A stretch of 17,706 nucleotides of DNA from Candidatus Moranbacteria bacterium RIFCSPHIGHO2_02_FULL_40_12b (GTDB lineage: Bacteria > Patescibacteriota > Minisyncoccia > Moranbacterales > 2-12-FULL-40-10), in NCBI GenBank assembly GCA_001784725.1, contig MFRX01000009.1, positions 1 to 17,706 of the forward strand, in the 5' to 3' direction. The first letter of the stretch is position 1. Each line of letters opens with the position of its first letter. A model generated the notes under the pieces. It worked only from the letters and a program-made list of their open reading frames with translations. It had not been told where the DNA came from and made no database searches. Shown piece by piece: positions 11,604 through 17,706 of the stretch. The position numbers and the translations under genes were made by a program.

Positions 11604-11634
11604 TGAAATCTATCGAGGTTCAACCCAGATATAA
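11604..11634 (+). repeat. dispersed palindromic repeat, copy 3 (right arm decayed)
   Basis: Positions 11604-11625 equal 10398-10419; the second arm then reads CAGATATAA where CTCGATATAA is expected. Confidence 0.75.
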
Positions 11635-11654
11635 AAACCCCCTGAAGGGGCATT
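11633..11654. terminator. C4/G4 hairpin, better read on the minus strand
   Basis: CCCC (11639-11642), loop TGAA, GGGG (11647-11650). On the + strand only CATTTC follows; on the minus strand the stem is followed by G and five T (complement of 11633-11638). It separates the island from trmD and may stop transcription in both directions. Confidence 0.5.
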
Positions 11655-11693
11655 TCAAAAAACGAGATGTCCTTTTAAATTTGCCGGCAATTA

Positions 11694-11702
11694 TGATAAA
11701 AT
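11694..11702 (+). promoter_or_regulatory. possible extended -10 for a leaderless trmD transcript
   Basis: TGATAAAAT fits TGn plus TAAAAT (11697-11702). The trmD ATG at 11709 lies seven bases after it, which is where transcription would begin. No Shine-Dalgarno is present, consistent with a leaderless message. Confidence 0.4.
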
Positions 11703-11708
11703 GAATAT

Positions 11709-12443
11709 ATGAAATTTGACATCATCACCATTTTTCCCAAAATTTTCGGCTCGTATTTTGACGAATCAATTATTAAGCGCGCGCGGAAAAATGACTTGAT
11801 AGATATAAAAATACATAATTTGCGCGATTATACTTATGACAAACACAGAACAGTGGACGATACGCCGTACGGGGGAGGACCCGGCATGATACTCAAGATT
11901 GAACCGATTTATAAAGCTGTTCAAAATATTCTAGATATTCAAAATGTTCAAAGTAAAAAAAACACAACTAGAACAATTTCAACAATTAGAACAACTAGAA
12001 CAATACTATTTTCCGCCAAAGGGAAAAAATACTCGCAGGCGGACGCGAGGCGGCTAAGTAAATATAAAAATCTGATTTTAATTTGCGGGAGGTATGAAGG
12101 GGTGGATGAGAGAGTAGCGAAGCACATCGCGGACGAAGAAATTTCCATCGGCGATTATGTCCTGACCGGCGGGGAAATTCCAGCGATGATTTTGGTGGAT
12201 TCGATAACTCGGCTCCTTCCCGGAGTTTTAGGAAATATAGAGTCATTAGCCGAAGAAAGTTTTTCAAAAAAAATACCAAATACCAAATACCAAATACCAA
12301 ATACTTGTCTCGAATATCCGCAGTATACGCGGCCAGAAGAATTCCAAAATTGGAAAGTCCCGAGTGTCTTATTAAGCGGTAATCATAAAAAAATAAATGA
12401 GTGGCGGTCGGAAAAGATAAGGGCAAAGAAAAAAAATGTTTAA
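11709..12443 (+). CDS. trmD: tRNA (guanine-37-N1)-methyltransferase TrmD
   Basis: SPOUT-fold enzyme that transfers a methyl group from S-adenosylmethionine to N1 of G37 in tRNAs, preventing +1 frameshifts. Visible hallmarks: MKFDIITIFPKIF start, HRTVDDTPYGGGPGM (YGGGPGM at 54-60), the cofactor-knot motif CGRYEGVDER at 126-135, SIGDYVLTGGE, catalytic Asp164 in VDSITRLLPGVLG, and the end YPQYTRPEEF. Length 244 is close to the usual 240-255. Two stretches look foreign: about residues 77-98 (SKKNTTRTISTIRTTRT) encoded by repeats of ACAACTAGAACAA type, and residues 189-199 (IPNTKYQIPNT) encoded by a 7-bp tandem repeat. Both fall in surface or linker positions. ftsW begins inside its last codons, an 8-base overlap. 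Confidence 0.97.
   Translation: MKFDIITIFPKIFGSYFDESIIKRARKNDLIDIKIHNLRDYTYDKHRTVDDTPYGGGPGMILKIEPIYKAVQNILDIQNVQSKKNTTRTISTIRTTRTILFSAKGKKYSQADARRLSKYKNLILICGRYEGVDERVAKHIADEEISIGDYVLTGGEIPAMILVDSITRLLPGVLGNIESLAEESFSKKIPNTKYQIPNTCLEYPQYTRPEEFQNWKVPSVLLSGNHKKINEWRSEKIRAKKKNV
12273..12304 (+). repeat. 7-bp tandem repeat inside trmD
   Basis: ATACCAA repeated four times (12273-12300) plus ATAC. As 7 is not a multiple of 3, the three frames are used in turn, giving the IPNTKYQIPNT segment of TrmD. A gain or loss of one unit would shift the frame of an essential gene. Confidence 0.9.
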
Positions 12444-13539
12444 AAAAAAACAACAGGACTATATCCTGCTTTCGGTGGTTTTTATTCTTCTGCTGGTCGG
12501 AATTATAATGATTTCCAGCGCCGGCGCTTTTTACGCGGAGCATCGGTTTGAAGACCAGTATTTTTTTCTTAAGCGGCAATTTTTGTCAGGGTTGATTCCG
12601 GGATTAATAATAATGCTCATTTTGGGAAACATTGACTACCGGAAACTTAGAAAATTTTCCGTGCTGTTTTTTTTAATTTCTCTGGCGCTGCTCGTTATGG
12701 TTTTTATCGGAGGAATCGGCCGGGAGTTATATGGCGCGAAACGTTGGATTCAGTTCGGGTTTATTAATTTCCAGCCCTCCGAGGTTTTCAAACTGGCCTT
12801 GGTTCTCTATCTCGCTTCCTGGCTTGAAAGCAAAAAACATAAAATGAGCGATTTTTTTGAAGGGCTCGTGCCTTTTATAATAATTTTGTCCATAGGCGGT
12901 TTTCTGATTATTAAGCAGCCGGATATGGGAACTTTGGGAATTATACTCATAACTTCTATCGCAATGTACTTCATATCAGGATCAAAGCTGTCTCATTTAG
13001 GCGCTTTTATTTTATTTGGATTGGGAACATTGTTTTTCCTGATTAAAAGCGCGCCGTACCGCTTTCAAAGATTTTTGGTTTTCATTAATCCCGGATTTGA
13101 CCCGAAAGGCGCCGGCTATCAGGTGACTCAGGCCCTTTTGGCGGTTGGGTCGGGCGGAATTTTCGGAGTGGGGCTTGGACACAGCCGCCAGAAATTCAAC
13201 TATCTGCCTGAACCGGTCGGCGATTCGATTTTTGCCATTATTGGCGAAGAATTCGGCCTTTTGGGATGCCTCGTTATTATAACGCTTTTTCTGATACTTG
13301 CGTTCAGAGGATACAAAATTGCGAAAAACGCCCCGGATGACTATGGAAAAATGATCGCTGTTGGCATAACTTCCTGGATAATTTTTCAAGCGCTGATAAA
13401 CATTATGGCCATAATAGGCCTGATTCCATTAACAGGCGTTCCTCTGCCATTTATCAGTTACGGAGGAAGTTCTCTGGTTTTTTTGCTGGCCGGCATCGGA
13501 ATATTGCTTAATATCTCAAAACAAAGTAAAATAAATTAG
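12436..13539 (+). CDS. ftsW: septal peptidoglycan glycosyltransferase FtsW (SEDS family)
   Basis: Polytopic SEDS protein that polymerises lipid II into glycan strands at the division site with its cognate class B PBP. About ten membrane segments are visible over 367 residues. Family hallmarks: GAKRWIQFGFINFQPSEVFKLALVLYLA, IIKQPDMGT, GAGYQVTQALLAVGSGGIFGVGLGHSRQK, LPEPVGDSIFAIIGEEFG (from 257) and GVPLPFISYGGSS (334-346). The position directly before murG and murC supports FtsW over RodA, although SEDS paralogues are hard to separate by sequence alone. It overlaps trmD by 8 bases, so translation is probably coupled; the cytosolic tRNA enzyme and the division protein are thereby made together. 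Confidence 0.93.
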   Translation: MFKKKQQDYILLSVVFILLLVGIIMISSAGAFYAEHRFEDQYFFLKRQFLSGLIPGLIIMLILGNIDYRKLRKFSVLFFLISLALLVMVFIGGIGRELYGAKRWIQFGFINFQPSEVFKLALVLYLASWLESKKHKMSDFFEGLVPFIIILSIGGFLIIKQPDMGTLGIILITSIAMYFISGSKLSHLGAFILFGLGTLFFLIKSAPYRFQRFLVFINPGFDPKGAGYQVTQALLAVGSGGIFGVGLGHSRQKFNYLPEPVGDSIFAIIGEEFGLLGCLVIITLFLILAFRGYKIAKNAPDDYGKMIAVGITSWIIFQALINIMAIIGLIPLTGVPLPFISYGGSSLVFLLAGIGILLNISKQSKIN

Positions 13540-13545
13540 AATAAA

Positions 13546-13642
13546 GAATCAGGAATCATGAATTATGGCTTTTTTTAAGGCGTTTAGCTGTTAAGTTAAT
13601 ATTTTTCCTAATGTTTGATTCATAATTCTTAATTCATAATTC
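13546..13642. repeat. spacer with imperfect inverted arrays of ATTCATAATT-type units
   Basis: Left arm AGAATCAGGAATCATGAATTATGG (within 13546-13568) faces TTGATTCATAATTCTTAATTCATAATTC (within 13615-13642), imperfect inverted copies built of GAATTATG/CATAATTC units. Between them lies a T-rich stretch. The design parallels 59-142 with different units. It fills the whole ftsW-murG gap. Confidence 0.65.
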
Positions 13643-13648
13643 AAATTT

Positions 13649-14758
13649 ATGCGCATTGTATTAACCGGCGGCGGGACAGGCGGGCATATTTATCCCCTGG
13701 TCGCGGTTGCCAGAAGAATCAAGGAAAAAATCGGAGAAGGGGCGGAGTTTTTATTTGTCGGTCCGGACGGAAAATTTGAAAAAGAAGCCATGGCAAAAGA
13801 AAATATTCCGTCGAAAATTATAACTGCGGGAAAAGTGAGAAGATATTTCGCGCTGGCTAATTTTTTTGATCCTTTCAAGACATTTTTTGGCTTTCTTCAG
13901 TCGCTTTGGATTCTGCTTTGGTATATGCCGGATGGCGTTTTTTCTAAAGGTGGCTACGCTTCAGTTCCGGTTGTTATTGCCGCTTGGTTTTATCGCATTC
14001 CCGTGCTGATCCATGAATCAGACGCGATTCCCGGATCAGCCAACAGGGTTCTCGACAGTTTCGCGAAAAGAATCGCATATTCTTATCCAACAGTCCAACG
14101 TTATTTTCCGACTTCAAAACTTCTGCTGACTGGCAACCCAGTTCGAGAGGATTTGCTTGGAGGCAGCACGGAGGAAGCCGGAAAAAAGTATAATCTGTTT
14201 GAGTCAAAACCGGTAATTCTCGTTTTGGGAGGCAGCCAGGGATCAAAGACCATAAATGAAACAATCGTTAAGCTTATTCCGCAACTTATCCACAAGTATC
14301 AGATTATCCATCAAACGGGGGAAGATAACTATGAAGAAGTTGTCCATAAAGCGGGAACTTTGGGGTTCAAAGCGGGACGGGAAGGTTATTTTCCGATCGC
14401 GTTTATGGATTCAAACGGACTTAGGGATGCTTTGGCGGTTGCCAATCTTGTGATCAGCCGGGCAGGGGCTAACGCGATAAGCGAAATAGCCGCGTACGGG
14501 AAGCCATCAATTCTCATTCCTTTGTCTTCCGCGGCCAACAATCATCAGCAAATGAACGCTTTTGAATTGGCAAGTATTGGAGCGGCGGTGGCGCTGGAGG
14601 AAAATAATCTGGGAGAACATCTGCTCATGGAAAAAATAAATATGCTTTTGGATAATAATGAACTGGCAAACCAAATGGCTGAAAAAATAAAGGTCTTCTA
14701 TCATCCAGACGCGGCCGAAAAAATTACAGAAGGGTTATTAGACCTAATAGAGAACTAA
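13649..14758 (+). CDS. murG: UDP-GlcNAc:lipid I N-acetylglucosaminyltransferase MurG
   Basis: Peripheral membrane glycosyltransferase (family GT28) that converts lipid I into lipid II on the inner face of the membrane, the substrate later used by FtsW. Two Rossmann domains: the N-terminal one with GGGTGGH at 7-13 and HESDAIPGSAN at 122-132 (the usual HEQNxxPGxAN is slightly changed), and the C-terminal UDP-GlcNAc-binding one with GGSQGS at 194-199, HQTGEDNYEEV, SRAGANAISEIAAYGKPSILIPL and NHQQMNA. The length of 369 is normal. The stop is followed directly by murC, so the two are co-translated. Confidence 0.96.
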   Translation: MRIVLTGGGTGGHIYPLVAVARRIKEKIGEGAEFLFVGPDGKFEKEAMAKENIPSKIITAGKVRRYFALANFFDPFKTFFGFLQSLWILLWYMPDGVFSKGGYASVPVVIAAWFYRIPVLIHESDAIPGSANRVLDSFAKRIAYSYPTVQRYFPTSKLLLTGNPVREDLLGGSTEEAGKKYNLFESKPVILVLGGSQGSKTINETIVKLIPQLIHKYQIIHQTGEDNYEEVVHKAGTLGFKAGREGYFPIAFMDSNGLRDALAVANLVISRAGANAISEIAAYGKPSILIPLSSAANNHQQMNAFELASIGAAVALEENNLGEHLLMEKINMLLDNNELANQMAEKIKVFYHPDAAEKITEGLLDLIEN

Positions 14759-14773
14759 TTGAATACCGAGACA

Positions 14774-16165
14774 ATGGATATCGCCAAGTTTAAAAAAGCG
14801 TATCTTATAGGAATAAAAGGTTCCGGCATGGTGGCAGTGGCGGAAATTTTTGTTTTTTCGGGCATGGCAGTGACAGGATCTGACACAAAAGAAAAATTTT
14901 TTACCGATAAAGTCCTGGAAAAATTAAACATAAAATATTTTGAAAAATTTTCCGCGAAAAATATTCCTAATGACGCGGATGTCGTGATTTATTCAACCGC
15001 CTATAACGAGAGTAATAATATTGAATTGGCCGAAGCAAAAAAAAGAAACCTGCCCATATTAAGCTATCCGGAGATTTTGGGCGAACTATTCAACAAAAAG
15101 TATGGCATCGCGGTCTGCGGAACTCACGGGAAGACAACTACTTCCGCAATGTTGAGTTCAGTAATGAAATATTGCGGCGTGGATCCGACAGCGGTTATCG
15201 GAAGCCGGATTATTGACTGGGGATCAAACGCCTTGGTCGGCAAAGGAGATTTTTTTGTGCTGGAAGCGGATGAATTCCAGAATAAATTGAAATTGTACGG
15301 ACCGAAAGCCGCAGTCGTAACCAGTATTGATTGGGATCATCCTGATTTTTTTCCGAATTTTTCCGAATATAAAAAGGCCTTTTCCGATTTTGTCGCGAAG
15401 ATTCCTAAAACGGGATTTTTGGTTTGTTGCGGAGATGACGCGAATGTAGCTGAAATCGGCAAGTCGGCGCGCTGCGCAATTTTAAAGTATGGATTCAGTA
15501 AAAATAATGATTTCATTATAACCAGGGTAAAAAAATTAATTCCCGGAATTATCGGAGAAAAATTTGAAGTGGCGTTTAAGGGAAAGGGTCTGGGCAAATT
15601 TGAAATAAAACTGCCGGGAAGACATAACGTTTCAAATGCGGCGGCCGTAATCGCAGTTTGCCATAAAATAGGTTTGGGTTTGGAAAAAGTAAAAGAGGCC
15701 TTGAATAATTTTCAAGGAACTTCGCGCCGGTTCGAATATATCGGGGAAAGAAACGGAGCCATTCTTATTGACGACTATGGCCACCATCCGGAGGAAATAA
15801 AAGCGACCCTTAAGTCCGCCAGGGAAATTTATCCGGATAAAAATATTATCGCGGTTTTCCATCCCCATTCTTATTCGCGCACTGAAGTATTACTTGCGGA
15901 TTTCGCCCAAAGTTTTAGCGACGCCAACAAGGTAATCGTTCTGGATATTTACGGTTCCGCCCGGGAAAAATCCGGCAAAGTAAGCTCAAGAGACTTGGTT
16001 AGCCAAATAAACAAGTACGATTTCGGAAAGGCGGAATATATTGCCACAATCAAAGAGGTAGTTGATTATTTGAAAAACAGAATCGGACAAAACGACATCG
16101 TGCTCTGCATCGGCGCCGGCAACGTCTTTGAAGTCGCGGAGAAATTGAAATCCCCTCACCCTTAA
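14774..16165 (+). CDS. murC: UDP-N-acetylmuramate--L-alanine ligase MurC
   Basis: Cytoplasmic ATP-dependent ligase adding L-Ala to UDP-MurNAc, the first amino acid step of peptidoglycan precursors. Motifs in order: Rossmann loop GIKGSGM, ATP loop GTHGKTTT at 116-123, EADEFQNKLKLYGP, SIDWDHPDFFP, LPGRHNVSNAAAV, DDYGHHP at 333-339 and FHPHSYSRT. The usual GIGGIGMS start is GIKGSGMV here. I choose the ATG at 14774 (MDIAKFKKAYLIG), which gives the usual short lead to the Rossmann strand; a TTG at 14759, just after the murG stop, would add five residues. The final codons SPHP and the stop come from the repeat element that starts at 16152, so the native 3' end may have been replaced. An Mpl-type ligase is an unlikely alternative. 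Confidence 0.94.
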   Translation: MDIAKFKKAYLIGIKGSGMVAVAEIFVFSGMAVTGSDTKEKFFTDKVLEKLNIKYFEKFSAKNIPNDADVVIYSTAYNESNNIELAEAKKRNLPILSYPEILGELFNKKYGIAVCGTHGKTTTSAMLSSVMKYCGVDPTAVIGSRIIDWGSNALVGKGDFFVLEADEFQNKLKLYGPKAAVVTSIDWDHPDFFPNFSEYKKAFSDFVAKIPKTGFLVCCGDDANVAEIGKSARCAILKYGFSKNNDFIITRVKKLIPGIIGEKFEVAFKGKGLGKFEIKLPGRHNVSNAAAVIAVCHKIGLGLEKVKEALNNFQGTSRRFEYIGERNGAILIDDYGHHPEEIKATLKSAREIYPDKNIIAVFHPHSYSRTEVLLADFAQSFSDANKVIVLDIYGSAREKSGKVSSRDLVSQINKYDFGKAEYIATIKEVVDYLKNRIGQNDIVLCIGAGNVFEVAEKLKSPHP

Positions 16166-16246
16166 TCCCTCTCCCAAGAGGGAGAGGGGGATTTTTTTTA
16201 TCCTCTTCTCCTTTAGGGAGAAGATGTCCGGAGGACAGATGAGGGG
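16152..16246. mobile_element. 95-bp MITE-like repeat element with terminal inverted repeats
   Basis: CCCCTCA (16152-16158) and TGAGGGG (16240-16246) are exact inverted ends. Inside are hairpins CCCTCTCCC/GGGAGAGGG (16167-16188), CTTCTCC/GGAGAAG (16205-16223) and GTCC-GGA-GGAC (16226-16236). Sequences of this CCCTCACCC...CCCTCTCCC type are known to me as widespread repeats, often beside DUF559 genes. It contains the murC stop codon and ends eight bases before the DUF559 start. Confidence 0.7.
16167..16199 (+). terminator. Rho-independent terminator of the murG-murC unit, inside the repeat element
   Basis: CCCTCTCCC (16167-16175), loop AAGA, GGGAGAGGG (16180-16188), then GGA and eight T. It lies one base after the murC stop codon. 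Confidence 0.88.
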
Positions 16247-16254
16247 CAATTAAA

Positions 16255-16590
16255 ATGAAAATAGAAACTAAAATATCCAGAAAATTAAGAAAAGATTCCA
16301 CTCCTCAGGAAATTATTCTTTGGTCTAGATTGAGAAACAGAGGATTTAATAATTTAAAATTCAGAAGGCAATATCCAATAAGCCATTACGTCGTAGATTT
16401 TATTTGTTTTGAGAAAAAGATAATAATAGAAATTGACGGTTGGCATCATAAAGAAGAAAATCAGGAAAGATATGATTGCGAGAGAACCAAGCATTTTAAG
16501 GAATTGGGTTTTATAGTAATTAGATTTTGGAATGATGAGATTAATAATAATTTAAACGGAGCGATGTTAAAAATAGAAGAAATTGTATGA
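16255..16590 (+). CDS. DUF559 endonuclease-like protein (Vsr/PD-(D/E)XK fold)
   Basis: 111 residues matching the whole DUF559 pattern: RKLRKDSTPQEIILWSRLRNR, KFRRQYPISHYVVDFICFEKKIIIEIDGWHH, RTKHFKELGFIVIRFWNDEI. The fold is the one of very short patch repair (Vsr) nucleases; Asp48 in VVDF and Glu59/Asp61 in EIDG would be the metal ligands. Its cellular role is unknown in the family, with spread between genomes being common. GAGGGG at the end of the repeat element lies at ribosome-binding distance from the ATG, so the element also provides the translation signal. Base composition is clearly more AT-rich than murC, in line with recent arrival. It overlaps the next gene by four bases (ATGA). 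Confidence 0.92.
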   Translation: MKIETKISRKLRKDSTPQEIILWSRLRNRGFNNLKFRRQYPISHYVVDFICFEKKIIIEIDGWHHKEENQERYDCERTKHFKELGFIVIRFWNDEINNNLNGAMLKIEEIV

Positions 16591-17324
16591 ATCATGAATG
16601 GCAGGGGCCACTGCAACCTGGTAAAAAACCGCCGGAAGAAGAAATAAAAACGCCTGAAAAACAGGAGGGTGTTGAAAATGCTGCAGCTGTAAAAGACAGC
16701 GAAAGCAAAAGGAAACATATAATAGCAATAGCGAAAACAAAAATTGGCGTGCTTTTTGATTCCTATGATACTGGGCAGGAGAGAATTGATGATTTGAAAG
16801 AGCAAATTGATAGGTTAGATTTTTTAGAAAACAAAGAAATAATGAAAACGGAATTAGAAAAATGCATTAACATAAAGACGAGAAAAAAATTTAAAGACCA
16901 AGTCGTAAAAATTATTAAGCCGTTTATTGATTTGAAAATAGAAAGGCCAGAGATTTTTGTACGTGAAGCTGGGACCAGCCAAGAATTCGTGAAACTTAAC
17001 GAGTTACTTTCTTATGAAATAAAAAGCGATAGTATTCATATACACATGTTGCCAGAGGAAAAAGTAGAGAATTTAGCAATCAAATTTAAGGCAGGCTTGC
17101 AAAAATTAGCTGAAATATTAAATGAGAATAAAAACATAGAAACTATACAGGCTACATCATGGATTATTGCGAAACATCCCAAGTTTATTGAAAGATTTGG
17201 ATTTGTTATAGATAGTGAAATTAATGAAGAAATTAGAAGGGAACATTTTTCTGGAGACAAAAGTAAAATCTCTCAAGCTCATATGTTACGAAATGACTTT
17301 TTGGAAAAATATTTAGTAAAGTAA
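16587..17324 (+). CDS. conserved-looking cytosolic protein, function unknown
   Basis: 245 residues, unrecognised. A proline- and glutamate-rich disordered start (about 1-40), a helical middle (TGQERIDDLKEQIDRLDFLENKEIMKTELEKC), and an alpha/beta C-terminal part from about 140: DSIHIHMLPEEK, LAIKFKAGLQKLAEILNENKNIETIQATSWIIAKHPKFIERFGFVI, then SGDKSKISQAHMLRNDFLEKYL. The segment TIQATSWIIAKHPKFIERFGF looks like the strand-helix and GF ending of a GNAT-type fold, but no acetyl-CoA loop (R/QxxGxG/A) is seen. It overlaps the DUF559 gene by four bases, so the two are translationally coupled. It is AT-rich like DUF559 and may have arrived with it. Confidence 0.75.
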   Translation: MNHEWQGPLQPGKKPPEEEIKTPEKQEGVENAAAVKDSESKRKHIIAIAKTKIGVLFDSYDTGQERIDDLKEQIDRLDFLENKEIMKTELEKCINIKTRKKFKDQVVKIIKPFIDLKIERPEIFVREAGTSQEFVKLNELLSYEIKSDSIHIHMLPEEKVENLAIKFKAGLQKLAEILNENKNIETIQATSWIIAKHPKFIERFGFVIDSEINEEIRREHFSGDKSKISQAHMLRNDFLEKYLVK

Positions 17325-17338
17325 AATAAAAAATAATA

Positions 17339-17706
17339 ATGCCAAAACAAAATAAAAATATCTACAACCTAACCCCCGCAGAAGTATTAAAGAAATTCAA
17401 TACTTCTTTTCAAGGCATTTCAGAGGAAGAAGCAATAAAACGGCTAAAAGAATTTGGAAGGAATAAAATTGATAAAAAGCAGAATTGGAAATGGGCGAAA
17501 TTAATTCTAGACCAATTCAACGACGCGTTGGTCTGGATTCTTCTAGTGGCGGCGGGACTGGCATTTGCTTTTCATGAAACGCGGGATGTGGCGATAATAT
17601 TAATTATCGTTTTTATTAACGCTGCAATCGGTTTTTTCCAGGAATTTAAAGCCGAAAGGATATTGGACGGCATCAAAAAATTAACTACCGACAAGACCCT
17701 GGTTAT
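17339..17706 (+). CDS. P-type cation-transporting ATPase, N-terminal part (truncated by window end)
   Basis: The ATG at 17339 opens a frame that stays open to the window edge (122 codons). It begins with a cation ATPase N-domain: NIYNLTPAEVLKKFNTSFQGISEEEAIKRLKEFGRNKI, the classic LSxxEAxxRLxxxGxN pattern. Then follow the first two membrane helices, LILDQFNDALVWILLVAAGLAFAF and DVAIILIIVFINAAIGFFQEFKAERILDGIKKL. The QF.D.LVWILLxAAxxAF and INAxIGFxQExKAExIL patterns fit P2-type Ca2+ or Na+/K+-like pumps of bacteria. The phosphorylation site DKTGT lies beyond the window, so ion specificity cannot be judged. No Shine-Dalgarno precedes the start, 14 bases after the previous stop. Confidence 0.92.
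   Translation, partial: MPKQNKNIYNLTPAEVLKKFNTSFQGISEEEAIKRLKEFGRNKIDKKQNWKWAKLILDQFNDALVWILLVAAGLAFAFHETRDVAIILIIVFINAAIGFFQEFKAERILDGIKKLTTDKTLV

Noticed and set aside
7673..11634. CRISPR array made of the repeats in the island.
   Set aside because: Copies are irregularly spaced by hundreds to thousands of bases, are strongly palindromic and have no cas genes nearby.

Overview
The window looks like a chromosomal segment of a Patescibacteria (Candidate Phyla Radiation, Parcubacteria-like) genome. The grounds are the small, tightly packed + strand genes, a mix of universal housekeeping genes with short lineage-specific proteins, intergenic spacers full of short AT-rich and palindromic repeats, repeat-derived codons inside trmD, and protein types I associate with this group (short GIY-YIG protein, AbrB proteins ending in DWKK, DUF559). 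UGA reads as stop: all long genes are open without in-frame UGA. This placement is inference; there is no rRNA gene to confirm it. I see no convincing minus-strand gene.

Layout. (1) 1-4669: tail of an upstream gene (possibly a PDZ/HtrA-type protein), an 84-bp imperfect palindrome, clpB, a polytopic membrane protein, and an HtrA-like membrane-anchored protein whose three catalytic residues all appear to be replaced. (2) 4670-5976: a strong promoter and folded leader before a KH-domain RNA-binding protein (KhpA type) with a clear terminator, then a 330-bp spacer with several hairpins, then a small very basic protein with its own terminator. (3) 5977-7591: a protein I do not recognise, an AbrB-type regulator preceded by three 10-bp near-palindromes spaced exactly 12 bp apart, and an overlapping membrane-anchored alpha/beta hydrolase.

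(4) 7592-11708 is an accessory island: a GIY-YIG nuclease gene whose 3' end is mirrored upstream by an inverted repeat, a broken AbrB-like gene carrying a dispersed palindromic repeat, a winged-helix regulator bracketed by two copies of one hairpin, a candidate structured RNA with a possible pseudoknot ending in a long terminator hairpin, four small proteins (three helical or membrane types), an M23-like protein, and at least six families of short repeats.

(5) 11709-16165: trmD-ftsW-murG-murC, linking tRNA m1G37 methylation, the septal glycosyltransferase, the lipid II-forming transferase MurG and the UDP-MurNAc-alanine ligase MurC. murC ends inside a 95-bp element with terminal inverted repeats, directly followed by (6) a DUF559 endonuclease-like gene, an overlapping unrecognised gene, and the start of a P-type cation ATPase that runs off the window.

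The cell-envelope and proteostasis genes are the stable backbone. The 4-kb island and the DUF559 junction are where insertion, decay and possible new RNA or regulatory systems are concentrated.
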